Assembly: GCA_963751355.1 (NCBI GenBank)
Contig: CAVVVS010000105.1
Coordinates: 1 to 64,000 of the forward strand
Source of the DNA: CAVVVS01 sp963751355
GTDB taxonomy: Bacteria > Bacteroidota > Ignavibacteria > Ignavibacteriales > Ignavibacteriaceae
Direction: 5' to 3'
DNA length: 64,000 bases
Positions 1 through 6,934 of this stretch are shown here, piece after piece. The first letter of the stretch is position 1. The number at the start of each line of letters is the position of its first letter. The notes below the pieces were generated by a model that had not been told where the DNA came from, did no database searches, and saw nothing but the letters and a program-made list of their open reading frames with translations. The translations under genes were made by a program, and so were the position numbers.

Positions 1-328
1 ATATTTTTCTGAAATCTTCACCGGTTTGATTTATAAAATTCTGTGCAGCCTGCTGTTTATCTATATAATTCAGTTTTTTTAAATACACCTCTGTCTGAAG
101 TTTTTTCCTGATGTTACTTACATTATCATTATTTACATCATTATTTAGAAAAACGTTAATGTTTAAATTGTCTTTAATTTTACTTTGCAGTTTGTTGGAA
201 ACCCTAATTAATACCATAGAGGAAGCGATTAATGTAACGGAAATACTCATTGAAATTAAGGAAAGGAAAAAAGAGGATTTTGCCCTGCCGATTAACTTAA
301 ATGATTCCTTTATCCAGAAAAAAAACAT
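1..328 (-). CDS. ftsX: Cell division protein FtsX, N-terminal part (runs off the window)
   Basis: FtsX is the membrane half of the FtsEX ABC-type complex, which controls peptidoglycan hydrolases at the division site. About 109 residues are visible, from an ATG at 328 to the window edge. The protein starts MFFFWIKESFKLIGRAK, followed by one membrane helix (about residues 20-42). A periplasmic segment then contains INVFLNND and YIDKQQAAQNFINQTGED, matching the start of the FtsX extracellular domain (a Y-I-x-K-x-x-A pattern). It is the last visible gene of the minus-strand run ybaB-recR-methyltransferase-lipoproteins, 64 nt after the previous stop. No strong Shine-Dalgarno sequence is seen. The rest of the gene lies outside the window, so completeness cannot be judged. 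Identification is from family knowledge of the N-terminal pattern. Confidence 0.8.
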   Translation of the reverse strand, partial: MFFFWIKESFKLIGRAKSSFFLSLISMSISVTLIASSMVLIRVSNKLQSKIKDNLNINVFLNNDVNNDNVSNIRKKLQTEVYLKKLNYIDKQQAAQNFINQTGEDFRKI

Positions 329-392
329 GCTTCGAAATAATATATGTGTGAATTTATTTTTATATTACAATATTAACTTAAATATGACGAAA

Positions 393-911
393 TTAAAAGT
401 TAGATTCGTCTATCCATCTTGTAATTATCCATTTTTTGGTAATTGGATTTTTACGTAATGACATGTTCACCCTGCCGTCCAATCTGATTACATCCGTGGG
501 ATTAAAAGTAATTGTTAAATTAAATCCTCTCACCACGTTTGCAGTCAAAGAATCTTCCGTTGACAAAACAATATTGTTCCAAATTAGGTCGAGTGTTTGA
601 ACATTCTGGAATAGTCCATAAGTAGTCTTCATCTCTTCGTCTCTCCCCCAAGAAACATCGTATCCTTGATCATAATCATGATATGTAAAAACATAATCAT
701 CACTTACCAGTTTACCGTAAATAGTTGTATCCTTGAATGTATAAGCATACTTAAAGTTTTGGAAAACGCCTTCTACGGTTTTTAAATCTGACAGAGTTGA
801 GGAAGAATTGTCCGTACTTTGGTCGAGAGCGGGCGAAAACGGATTTTTACACCCCATTAAAATCAGAATTATCGCAGTGAAAGCAAGCTCTATTTTCAGC
901 CTGTTTTTAAT
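393..911 (-). CDS. Putative NTF2-like lipoprotein, probable ATT start
   Basis: Function unknown. The first ATG (857) lies only two residues before a Cys and would remove the whole signal peptide. In-frame codons upstream encode a lysine/arginine start and a hydrophobic stretch ending in a lipobox, L-M-G-C. Between the upstream in-frame stop (924-926) and 857 there is no ATG, GTG or TTG. The codon best placed after a purine-rich AAGGAAGG is an ATT at 909-911, which gives 172 residues. It overlaps the stop of the preceding gene by 5 nt, as expected for translational coupling. The C-terminal KWIITRWID resembles the end of the neighbouring lipoprotein (IWSIYFWQD) and of NTF2/SnoaL-like domains, so the two may be paralogues. 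The start choice is inference; the missing standard start is read directly. Confidence 0.6.
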   Translation of the reverse strand: MKNRLKIELAFTAIILILMGCKNPFSPALDQSTDNSSSTLSDLKTVEGVFQNFKYAYTFKDTTIYGKLVSDDYVFTYHDYDQGYDVSWGRDEEMKTTYGLFQNVQTLDLIWNNIVLSTEDSLTANVVRGFNLTITFNPTDVIRLDGRVNMSLRKNPITKKWIITRWIDESNF

Positions 912-1482
912 AGAACCTTCCTTTCAATTCGCTCCAACTCGGCAAATTGCTGTTTTTTGAATCCTGCCAAAAATAAATGCTCCAGATCGATCTTGAGTCT
1001 CGAATCATGTCAAACTTTAAGTCGCCCTGGTAATTAGGCGATATGTTGGAATCATTATTAGGAATATTCAGAAAATATGAAGCCGTATAAATTAAACTAT
1101 CGCCTTGCGGGCTCATTGAAACATTTGACAATTTTAGGGTAATTGGAAGATTTTCCACAACTCTCGAAATCATGTTATTAAAATATTGCTCTTCATTTTT
1201 TTTATTCCAGCCGCCGGCAAAAGCTGGGAATTGGGATAATGCGGCACTCGACGGAGAAAATATAAATTTTTTATTTGTAAAAGAAGAATCAGAAAAACAT
1301 GATATATAGCCCTCAACATTTTTATCTTTTAATGAAGTGATCAAATTTTGAATTACAATATCGGGAGTAACCGCTTGTTGGATGTCTGCTCTCGGTTTGT
1401 TGGGAGGTTCGGCATTTCTGGAAGTAAATAAATCGCATCCGCCGAGTAGTAACGCGAATGATATAATAATTAAAAGCTTCAT
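907..1482 (-). CDS. Putative NTF2-like lipoprotein
   Basis: A 191-residue lipoprotein with a short signal peptide and lipobox L-G-G-C (Cys16), so it is probably membrane anchored on the periplasmic side. After a proline-rich linker, the segment NLITSLKDKNVEGYISCFSD looks like the first helices of an NTF2/SnoaL-like fold. The C-terminal W-x-I-Y-F-W-Q-D motif supports that. No catalytic role can be read. Its start overlaps the methyltransferase stop by 4 nt, and its own stop overlaps the proposed ATT start of the next lipoprotein. The fold is inferred from patterns only; the lipoprotein call is firm. Confidence 0.7.
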   Translation of the reverse strand: MKLLIIISFALLLGGCDLFTSRNAEPPNKPRADIQQAVTPDIVIQNLITSLKDKNVEGYISCFSDSSFTNKKFIFSPSSAALSQFPAFAGGWNKKNEEQYFNNMISRVVENLPITLKLSNVSMSPQGDSLIYTASYFLNIPNNDSNISPNYQGDLKFDMIRDSRSIWSIYFWQDSKNSNLPSWSELKGRFY

Positions 1483-2213
1483 TTACGGGCAATAATAATA
1501 ATTCTGGGTGAACTTTCTAAGTCAAAAGGATTTCCTTTAAAATCACCGAATTCTTTTATTATGGTATAACCTGTATCCAATATTATTTTTTCTAATTCGC
1601 TTTTGTTGTAAAGACGCACGGACTCTACGTATCGCTTTTCTTCTCCGTTTTTACCCACACTGATTTTTTTAATTACCCTATTCCCTTCAATGCTTCTGCG
1701 TTGAGTAACTGTTCCGATCGAAAATTTTTCTTCAGTAATCGGCACAAGATTATTCCTTACATAATTAGAATTGAAATAATCAAGAATAAAATATCCGTTT
1801 TCTTTTGTATGGGCATACGCCGTTTTTATTACTTCATAATTTTCTTTATCATCTTCAAAATAACCGAAGCTGGTAAACAAATTAGCAACCAGATCAAAAT
1901 TTTTCGATATTGAAAACTTCCTGAGATCACAATTAAGGTAATTTACCTTTACATTAGCTTCAAAGCTCGATTGTTTTGCGACTTTAAGCAAATTTTCGCT
2001 TAGATCAACGGCAGTAACATCATAGCCTTCCTTAGCAAATAAAATCGAATGCCGCCCGGCACCGCAAGCCATATCTAATATTGCAGCATTTTTATCCAGT
2101 TTTAAATTAGCGAGAATTAATCTCACCAGTTCCCCGGCATCTTCATCATTTCTATGCCTGTAAACATCTAGATATATTTCAGTATTAAACCAATTTTTAA
2201 ACCATTCTGTCAT
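1479..2213 (-). CDS. Class I SAM-dependent methyltransferase
   Basis: A 244-residue Rossmann-fold methyltransferase. SAM-binding motif I is ILDMACGAGRHS (about residues 45-56), and the acidic residue ending strand 2 is Asp70 in VTAVDLSENLL. Motif NCDLRKF and a later aromatic LFTSFGYFEDD complete the pattern of the small-molecule methyltransferase (type 11/25) families. The substrate cannot be told. It starts 1 nt inside the recR stop and overlaps the downstream lipoprotein by 4 nt, so it is part of a coupled transcript with recR. It could act on a small metabolite or a lipid; nothing here decides. Confidence 0.85.
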   Translation of the reverse strand: MTEWFKNWFNTEIYLDVYRHRNDEDAGELVRLILANLKLDKNAAILDMACGAGRHSILFAKEGYDVTAVDLSENLLKVAKQSSFEANVKVNYLNCDLRKFSISKNFDLVANLFTSFGYFEDDKENYEVIKTAYAHTKENGYFILDYFNSNYVRNNLVPITEEKFSIGTVTQRRSIEGNRVIKKISVGKNGEEKRYVESVRLYNKSELEKIILDTGYTIIKEFGDFKGNPFDLESSPRIIIIARK

Positions 2214-2809
2214 TACAATTCTATTCTTCCAATAACTGCCCTTCCGATAGTGGCATCATCCGCAAATTCAAGATCTCCGCCGATGGGTAATCCTCTGGCA
2301 ATTCGCGAAACTTTTATGCCCAATGGTTTGATCAACTTTGCAATGTACAGCGCCGTAGTTTCACCTTCCGTATCTGGATTCAGGGCAAGTATAACTTCTT
2401 TTATCTCTTCCGAATGAAATCTTTTTAAGAGTTCTTTTATCTTCAAATCGTCAGGTCCAATGCCTGATAACGGTGAAAGCACACCTCCGATAACATGATA
2501 GAGCCCGGTAAACTCATTTGTTTTTTCTATAGCAATTACATCGCTAGCTTCTTCAACGATGCAAATTATGTGATGATCTCGTTTTGAGCTTTTGCACACA
2601 TCACATAATTCCTCGACCGAAAGATTATAGCATCTTTCACAAAAACGGAGCTTTGTTTTCAAATCATGTATCGATTTTACCAGGTTGTTTACGGATTCAA
2701 TATCACTTTTTAGAATATAGAGCGCCAAACGCTGAGCCGTTTTTCTTCCTATGCTCGGAAGTTTGCTTAATTCTTCAATTGCGACTTGTAAAGGTTCTGC
2801 TATCTGCAA
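2213..2809 (-). CDS. recR: Recombination mediator RecR
   Basis: RecR works with RecF and RecO to load RecA onto SSB-coated gapped DNA. At 198 residues it has the family's usual size. Domains in order: a helix-hairpin-helix with LPSIGRKTAQRLA (17-29); a four-cysteine zinc finger (Cys57, Cys60, Cys69, Cys72); a Toprim domain starting near IICIVEEASD; and a C-terminal Walker-like ARGLPIGGDLEFADDATI segment. It follows ybaB by 2 nt, the classical ybaB-recR pairing. dnaX, the usual upstream partner, is not next to it here. Confidence 0.97.
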   Translation of the reverse strand: MQIAEPLQVAIEELSKLPSIGRKTAQRLALYILKSDIESVNNLVKSIHDLKTKLRFCERCYNLSVEELCDVCKSSKRDHHIICIVEEASDVIAIEKTNEFTGLYHVIGGVLSPLSGIGPDDLKIKELLKRFHSEEIKEVILALNPDTEGETTALYIAKLIKPLGIKVSRIARGLPIGGDLEFADDATIGRAVIGRIEL

Positions 2810-2811
2810 TT

Positions 2812-3138
2812 TTATAATCCAGGAATATTTAATCCTGGCGGAATCATTCCCTTGGTAACTTTGGACATTTCATCCTCCGCCATACGTTTTGCAGATTGCA
2901 GAGCCTTATTAACCGCTGCAACTACAAGATCTTCCAGTATTTCTTTTTCATCCGGATTAATCACCTGAGGATCTATCTCAACCGATATTATTTCCTGGTT
3001 TCCGTTGGAAGTGGCTTTAATTATACCACCACCGGCTTCTTCCGTAACTTGTTTATTTCCCAACTGACTCTGCACTTTTTGCATCTCCTCCTGCATCTTT
3101 TGCACCTGCTTAAGCATGCCCTGCATTCCACCTTTCAT
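2812..3138 (-). CDS. ybaB: YbaB/EbfC nucleoid-associated protein
   Basis: A small dimeric DNA-binding protein of the YbaB/EbfC (DUF149) family, 108 residues. A methionine/glutamine-rich coiled coil (about 5-35) is followed by the conserved segment GGGIIKATSNGNQEIISVEIDP and a C-terminal helical part with DLVVAAVNKALQSA. An AGGAGGAAA Shine-Dalgarno stretch lies just upstream of the ATG. It is the first gene of the minus-strand run through recR to ftsX. The role is known for the family, as a nucleoid-associated protein co-transcribed with recR. Confidence 0.93.
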   Translation of the reverse strand: MKGGMQGMLKQVQKMQEEMQKVQSQLGNKQVTEEAGGGIIKATSNGNQEIISVEIDPQVINPDEKEILEDLVVAAVNKALQSAKRMAEDEMSKVTKGMIPPGLNIPGL

Positions 3139-3202
3139 TCATTTCCTCCTATTTAAGTTGATTTTCTTATTTTATTTTTCGTGAAATATTTTAATTTTGC
3201 TG

Positions 3203-3210
3203 CAAATATA
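3203..3210 (-). promoter_or_regulatory. Candidate Bacteroidota-type -7 box for ybaB-recR operon
   Basis: On the minus strand the sequence reads TATATTTG, fitting the TAnnTTTG -7 consensus of Bacteroidota, 65 nt upstream of the ybaB start. No clear TTTG -33 element was found at 17-23 nt. On the plus strand a sigma70-like pair (TTGACT at 3221, CATAAT at 3243, 16-nt spacer) sits 32 nt before the purC-like gene. Pattern match only. Confidence 0.3.
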
Positions 3211-3279
3211 ATATATTGAATTGACTTTATATAGCTAATTTTCATAATTTCTATTTTAAAATTTTTAAATGGGAAGTTT

Positions 3280-3987
3280 TTGGGAATAAAATTTAACAAT
3301 AATCAAACTTTATATGAGGATCTTTCTAAAAAAGGTCCCCCATTAGATAATAAAGATTATCTTGTTTTGGAATATCCCGATCATTTTAACGTAAATGATT
3401 CAAAAAAGGTAAAAGTTAAAGATCTCGGTGAAAAATTTGCCTCTATAAATTCTTTCTTTTTCGATTATTTGAAAGAATATCACATACCTACGGCATTTGT
3501 AAAAAATCAAGATAAAAATACTCTCAAGTTTGTCAGGTACGAAAGATTTAAATTTTATGTAAAAATTTTAAACATTGTTGATAAAAGGACATCAAAAATT
3601 TTCGGTTTAACAGAAGGTGACTTTTTGAACCTTCCAATTTTTGAAATTCATTACGGTGAAAACAAAGATTCGCTTATATCCGAAAGTCACCTAATTGCTT
3701 TTGACTTATGCAGTATGGATGATTTTAAAATCATAAACCGAATCTGCTCAAAAGTTAATGCAGTTCTTAAATCTTTCTTTGAGAGGAGAAATTCGATCTT
3801 AGCCGAAGCGGTGTGCCATTTTGGTAAATACGAAGACAAAGTATTTCTTGTGGATGATTTTACTCCGAGAAGCTTAAAAATTATTTCATCAAATAAAGAC
3901 GATAAATGGATTGTTCCATATAAACTTGAAACTTCTGCCGAAATACGGAAATATACTGACCGTTTATTAAATTTGATGAGTGCATAA
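3280..3987 (+). CDS. Divergent SAICAR synthase (PurC) homologue, probable pseudoenzyme
   Basis: A 235-residue protein that follows the PurC fold along its whole length: TLYEDLSKKGP, then YLVLEY, HIPTAFV, VKILN, GLTEGDFLNLPIFEIHYG, SESH, HFGKYEDKVFLVDDFTPRS. Most of the residues PurC uses to bind ATP and CAIR are altered. The GKAK loop is replaced by DLSKK, the D-x-T/S-A-F/G-x-G loop by DHFNVND, the V-x-R-N segment by KILN, D-F/I-K-x-E-F-G by EAVCHFG, and the D-E-x-S/T-P-D-S/G-S-R tail by DDFTPRSLK. I therefore expect it not to have normal SAICAR synthase activity; a true purC should exist elsewhere. The start is TTG at 3280 with a weak GGGAAG upstream. It lies 3 nt before psd and upstream of purS/purQ. 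Family membership is fairly secure; loss of function is inference. Confidence 0.65.
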   Translation: MGIKFNNNQTLYEDLSKKGPPLDNKDYLVLEYPDHFNVNDSKKVKVKDLGEKFASINSFFFDYLKEYHIPTAFVKNQDKNTLKFVRYERFKFYVKILNIVDKRTSKIFGLTEGDFLNLPIFEIHYGENKDSLISESHLIAFDLCSMDDFKIINRICSKVNAVLKSFFERRNSILAEAVCHFGKYEDKVFLVDDFTPRSLKIISSNKDDKWIVPYKLETSAEIRKYTDRLLNLMSA

Positions 3988-3990
3988 AAC

Positions 3991-4647
3991 ATGCTAACAA
4001 AGTATGGATACTCTACATTAGGCATTATTGCCATTTTTACATTCTTTTTGATTTCTGCAGGGTTTTTCATTCATAATAATTTTTTTAAAACCCTTCTTAT
4101 TGCAGTTCCTATTATCCTATTAATCTTCACGATTAGTTTTTTCAGAGATCCGGATAGAACTCCGCCATTAAAGGATAATGTCGTTGTTTCGCCAGCCGAT
4201 GGGCGGGTACTTTTTGTTAAAGATGTAGATGATAATAAATTCATCAATGCAAAAGCAAAACAAGTTTCCATTTTTATGTCGCCATTAAATGTACATGTGA
4301 ATAGAATACCGGTAAGCGGACGGGTTGATTACCTTAAATATATTAAAGGTGATTATATAGCAGCCTTCGAAGATAAGGCATCGGACAGAAATGAACGTGC
4401 GGAATTTGGGATTATGTCAAAATACGGTAAAGTATTTTTTACTCAAGTTGCAGGTTTTATTGCCAGAAGAATAATTTACGAAATTAAAACCGGCGATAGT
4501 GTCGAAATTGGTAAGCGGTTCGGTATGATAAAATTCGGCAGCAGGGTTGATGTGGTTGTACCGGATGAATGGAAGCCGGCTGTGCATAAAGATGACCGCG
4601 TAATAGCCGGTGAAACAATTCTTTTTGAATTTGTCGGGAGAGAATGA
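3991..4647 (+). CDS. psd: Phosphatidylserine decarboxylase proenzyme, short type
   Basis: Converts phosphatidylserine to phosphatidylethanolamine after self-cleavage that makes a pyruvoyl group. At 218 residues it is the short (archaeal/Bacteroidota-type) form. It has two N-terminal membrane helices (about 12-50), FFRDPDR, SPADGRVLFV (67-76), SIFMSPLNVHVNRIP, and the cleavage site Gly183-Ser184 in KFGSRVDVVVP. The inner-membrane location follows from the helices. It overlaps pssA, which makes its substrate, by 4 nt, so the two steps are translationally coupled. Confidence 0.95.
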   Translation: MLTKYGYSTLGIIAIFTFFLISAGFFIHNNFFKTLLIAVPIILLIFTISFFRDPDRTPPLKDNVVVSPADGRVLFVKDVDDNKFINAKAKQVSIFMSPLNVHVNRIPVSGRVDYLKYIKGDYIAAFEDKASDRNERAEFGIMSKYGKVFFTQVAGFIARRIIYEIKTGDSVEIGKRFGMIKFGSRVDVVVPDEWKPAVHKDDRVIAGETILFEFVGRE

Positions 4648-5372
4648 CTCGTTTAAGACTAACACGTTCGGTAATACCAAACCTATTTACCTCAATGAAT
4701 ATGTTTTGCGGCTTCTATTCAATTATTAATACCAGCCAGGGAAAATATATTTATGCTGCGTGGTTAATAATTATTGCAGGAATTTTTGATGCACTTGACG
4801 GTGTTATGGCAAGGTTAACAAAATCCAGCAGCGAATTGGGAGTTGAATTGGATTCTCTTTCCGATGTAGTTAGTTTCGGCGCTGCCCCTGCCTTTCTAAT
4901 TTTCGGAACATATTTATACCAGTTTAATACCATTGGAATAGTATTAAGCTCATTTTTGTTAATTGCCGGAGGTTTCAGATTAGCCCGTTTTAATATTCAA
5001 CTAGTTGGTTTTGATAAATCATTTTTTAAGGGTTTGCCAATCCCGTCATCGGCAATTACCGTAGCGGGATTTGTTCTTGCATATTATATTCCCGGTACCG
5101 GGTTCGATAATCCATACTCTTATTATGTCATCCCGATGGTGCTATTATTATCTTACCTGATGGTCAGTACAATAAGGTATAATACTTTTCCCAAACTTAC
5201 ACCCAAAGCAATAAAAAAAGAACCGGTTCCGGTTATATTTCTTCTTCTCTTTGTAATTCTTTTAATTGTGACTTCGGGAAAGGCACTTTTCTACATCTTT
5301 GTTTTCATAATACTATTTGGTATTTTTAGACACTTTTATTATTTATTTATGAAAAAGTCTCCTAAACACTGA
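4644..5372 (+). CDS. pssA: CDP-diacylglycerol-serine O-phosphatidyltransferase
   Basis: Makes phosphatidylserine from CDP-diacylglycerol and serine in the inner membrane. The full CDP-alcohol phosphotransferase signature is present: Asp49, Asp52-Gly53, Ala56-Arg57, Gly66, Asp70 and Asp74 with the exact D-x2-D-G-x2-A-R-x8-G-x3-D-x3-D spacing. About eight hydrophobic helices cover the 242 residues. Its ATG overlaps the psd stop. A gap of 42 nt separates it from purS, so phospholipid and purine genes probably share a transcript, an unrelated pairing. Confidence 0.95.
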   Translation: MTRLRLTRSVIPNLFTSMNMFCGFYSIINTSQGKYIYAAWLIIIAGIFDALDGVMARLTKSSSELGVELDSLSDVVSFGAAPAFLIFGTYLYQFNTIGIVLSSFLLIAGGFRLARFNIQLVGFDKSFFKGLPIPSSAITVAGFVLAYYIPGTGFDNPYSYYVIPMVLLLSYLMVSTIRYNTFPKLTPKAIKKEPVPVIFLLLFVILLIVTSGKALFYIFVFIILFGIFRHFYYLFMKKSPKH

Positions 5373-5414
5373 CCCTTTTAACATTTTTTAAATTAGAAAT
5401 TTAAAGGTAATGCT

Positions 5415-5666
5415 TTGTATAAAGTAAAAGTATTGGTTAAACGACGACCATCAATTTTAGACCCCCAGGGTAAAGCGGTTGAAAAAGGCGCACAAAATTT
5501 GGGATTAACTAATATTAGGGATACGAGGATTGGGAAATTTATTGAGTTTGTTGTCGATTCAAACGATAAAACTGCCGCAGAGAAAGAGGTAAAAGAATAC
5601 TGCCAAAAGCTTCTGGCAAATCCTATAATGGAAGATTACGAATATTCCTTGGAAGAGATAGTATGA
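5415..5666 (+). CDS. purS: Phosphoribosylformylglycinamidine synthase subunit PurS
   Basis: Small subunit (83 residues) of the three-part FGAM synthase (PurL-PurQ-PurS) of de novo purine synthesis. The N-terminal YKVKVLVKRRPSILDPQGKA and the later GKFIEF are typical. The start is TTG at 5415, chosen because the family begins one residue before Y-K-V and an AAAGG lies about 7 nt upstream. The last codons overlap the purQ start by 4 nt. purL is not in the window. Confidence 0.95.
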   Translation: MYKVKVLVKRRPSILDPQGKAVEKGAQNLGLTNIRDTRIGKFIEFVVDSNDKTAAEKEVKEYCQKLLANPIMEDYEYSLEEIV

Positions 5667-6361
5667 AACCGAAATTTGGCGTAGTTGTTTTTCCCGGTTC
5701 AAATTGTGATCATGATGCATACTATTCGCTTAAGAAAATTTTAAATGCCGAAGTTAATTTCCTATGGCATAAAGATACGGATTTAAATAATTCCGATGTA
5801 ATAATATTACCGGGTGGTTTTTCTTACGGAGATTATTTACGTTCCGGGGCAATCGCGAGATTCTCTCCAATAATGAGTTCAGTGATTGATTTTGCGGAAA
5901 ATGGCGGCTTTGTTATGGGAATCTGCAATGGATTTCAAATACTAGTAGAAGCGGAATTACTGCCGGGTGTTTTGTTGAAAAATAAATCACTACAATTTGT
6001 ATGTAAAGATGTGTATCTTTCTATCGAGAATAAGGATACCGTGTTCACAAGAGGTATTGAACCAAAAAAAATATTGAAAGTCCCGGTTGCTCACGGTGAA
6101 GGGAACTATTTTGTCGATGACGATACATTAAAAGATATGATTAAAAATAATCAAATAGTATTTAAGTATGTTGACAATGCCGGTAACGAGATGAAAACTG
6201 CTAACCCGAACGGTTCTTTGATGAACATAGCCGGAATAGTAAATAAAAATGGGAATGTTTTAGGTATGATGCCCCACCCCGAACGAGCATGTAATCATGT
6301 ACTTGGTAATACTGATGGTTCAATCATATTGAATGCCTTAATTGACAATATTTTAATTTAA
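5663..6361 (+). CDS. purQ: Phosphoribosylformylglycinamidine synthase glutaminase subunit PurQ
   Basis: Class I glutamine amidotransferase subunit that supplies ammonia to PurL. It is 232 residues long with FPGSNCDHD near the N-terminus, the oxyanion-region loop LPGGFSYGDYLRSGAIARFS, the nucleophile Cys88 in MGICNGFQIL, and the His/Glu pair in MMPHPERA near the C-terminus. All catalytic residues are visible. It is coupled to purS by a 4-nt overlap and followed 11 nt later by tatA. Confidence 0.97.
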   Translation: MKPKFGVVVFPGSNCDHDAYYSLKKILNAEVNFLWHKDTDLNNSDVIILPGGFSYGDYLRSGAIARFSPIMSSVIDFAENGGFVMGICNGFQILVEAELLPGVLLKNKSLQFVCKDVYLSIENKDTVFTRGIEPKKILKVPVAHGEGNYFVDDDTLKDMIKNNQIVFKYVDNAGNEMKTANPNGSLMNIAGIVNKNGNVLGMMPHPERACNHVLGNTDGSIILNALIDNILI

Positions 6362-6372
6362 AAGGTGAAAAG

Positions 6373-6567
6373 ATGTTTGGAAATTTAGGGGTAGGCGAAA
6401 TATTATTAATATTTCTTGTGATCTTAGTCCTATTTGGTGCTAAAAAAATTCCCGATCTTGCACAAGGACTTGGAAAAGGAATGAAGGAATTTAAAAAAGC
6501 CATAAAGGATGTGGAAGAAGATATAAAATCTGAAACTAACGAAAAGAAAACCGAAACTAAACAATAA
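6373..6567 (+). CDS. tatA: Sec-independent translocase TatA/E (first copy)
   Basis: A 64-residue TatA/E-type component of the twin-arginine system that moves folded proteins across the inner membrane. It has a short periplasmic N-terminus, one membrane helix (about 8-23), a hinge with F-G-A-K-K-I-P-D-L-A, an amphipathic helix QGLGKGMKEFKKAIKDVEED, and a charged tail. An AAAGG Shine-Dalgarno sequence precedes the ATG. It is followed by a second copy; tatC is not in the window. Confidence 0.93.
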   Translation: MFGNLGVGEILLIFLVILVLFGAKKIPDLAQGLGKGMKEFKKAIKDVEEDIKSETNEKKTETKQ

Positions 6568-6638
6568 ATAAATTATTATTGAATTAACATTAAATAATTT
6601 ATTTCTTACATTAAATTAATTTTACTGAAGGTGTTAAA

Positions 6639-6833
6639 ATGTTCGAGAATATGGGAATGGGCGAATTATTAATAATACTGTTGGTCGTACTTGTACTTTT
6701 CGGCTCTAAAAAAATACCTGATCTCGCTCAAGGTTTAGGCAAGGGTATTAGGGAGTTCAAAAAAGCAGTTAAAGATGTTCAGGAGGATATTAAAATCCCT
6801 GACGAAGATAAAAAGATCAACATCGGTAAGTAA
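6639..6833 (+). CDS. tatA: Sec-independent translocase TatA/E (second copy)
   Basis: A tandem paralogue of the preceding gene, also 64 residues. It is nearly the same through the helix, hinge (FGSKKIPDLAQGLGKG) and amphipathic segment (REFKKAVKDVQEDI), but has a different short acidic/basic tail ending NIGK. The 71-nt gap contains AAGGTG just before the ATG. The copies may have specialised like TatA and TatE, or supply dose; the sequence does not tell. A rho-independent terminator follows. Confidence 0.92.
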   Translation: MFENMGMGELLIILLVVLVLFGSKKIPDLAQGLGKGIREFKKAVKDVQEDIKIPDEDKKINIGK

Positions 6834-6866
6834 TAACCTTATCGTATAAAAAATTCAATTTCATTT

Positions 6867-6908
6867 GCCGCTTTTTTCAACGGGAAAAGCGGCTTTCTAT
6901 TTTTATTT
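6867..6908 (+). terminator. Rho-independent terminator after tatA pair
   Basis: A perfect 9-bp stem, GCCGCTTTT (6867-6875) and AAAAGCGGC (6885-6893), with a 9-nt loop, followed by a T-rich tract TTTCTATTTTTATTT. It ends the purC-like/psd/pssA/purSQ/tatA run. Confidence 0.85.
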
Positions 6909-6934
6909 CTATCCAGTATTTCAAGGGCAGTAAT

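Noticed and set aside
111..458. A 115-codon open frame on the plus strand at the left end
   Set aside because: It lies antisense to ftsX and the lipoprotein gene, has low-complexity Leu/Ile content and no ribosome binding site.
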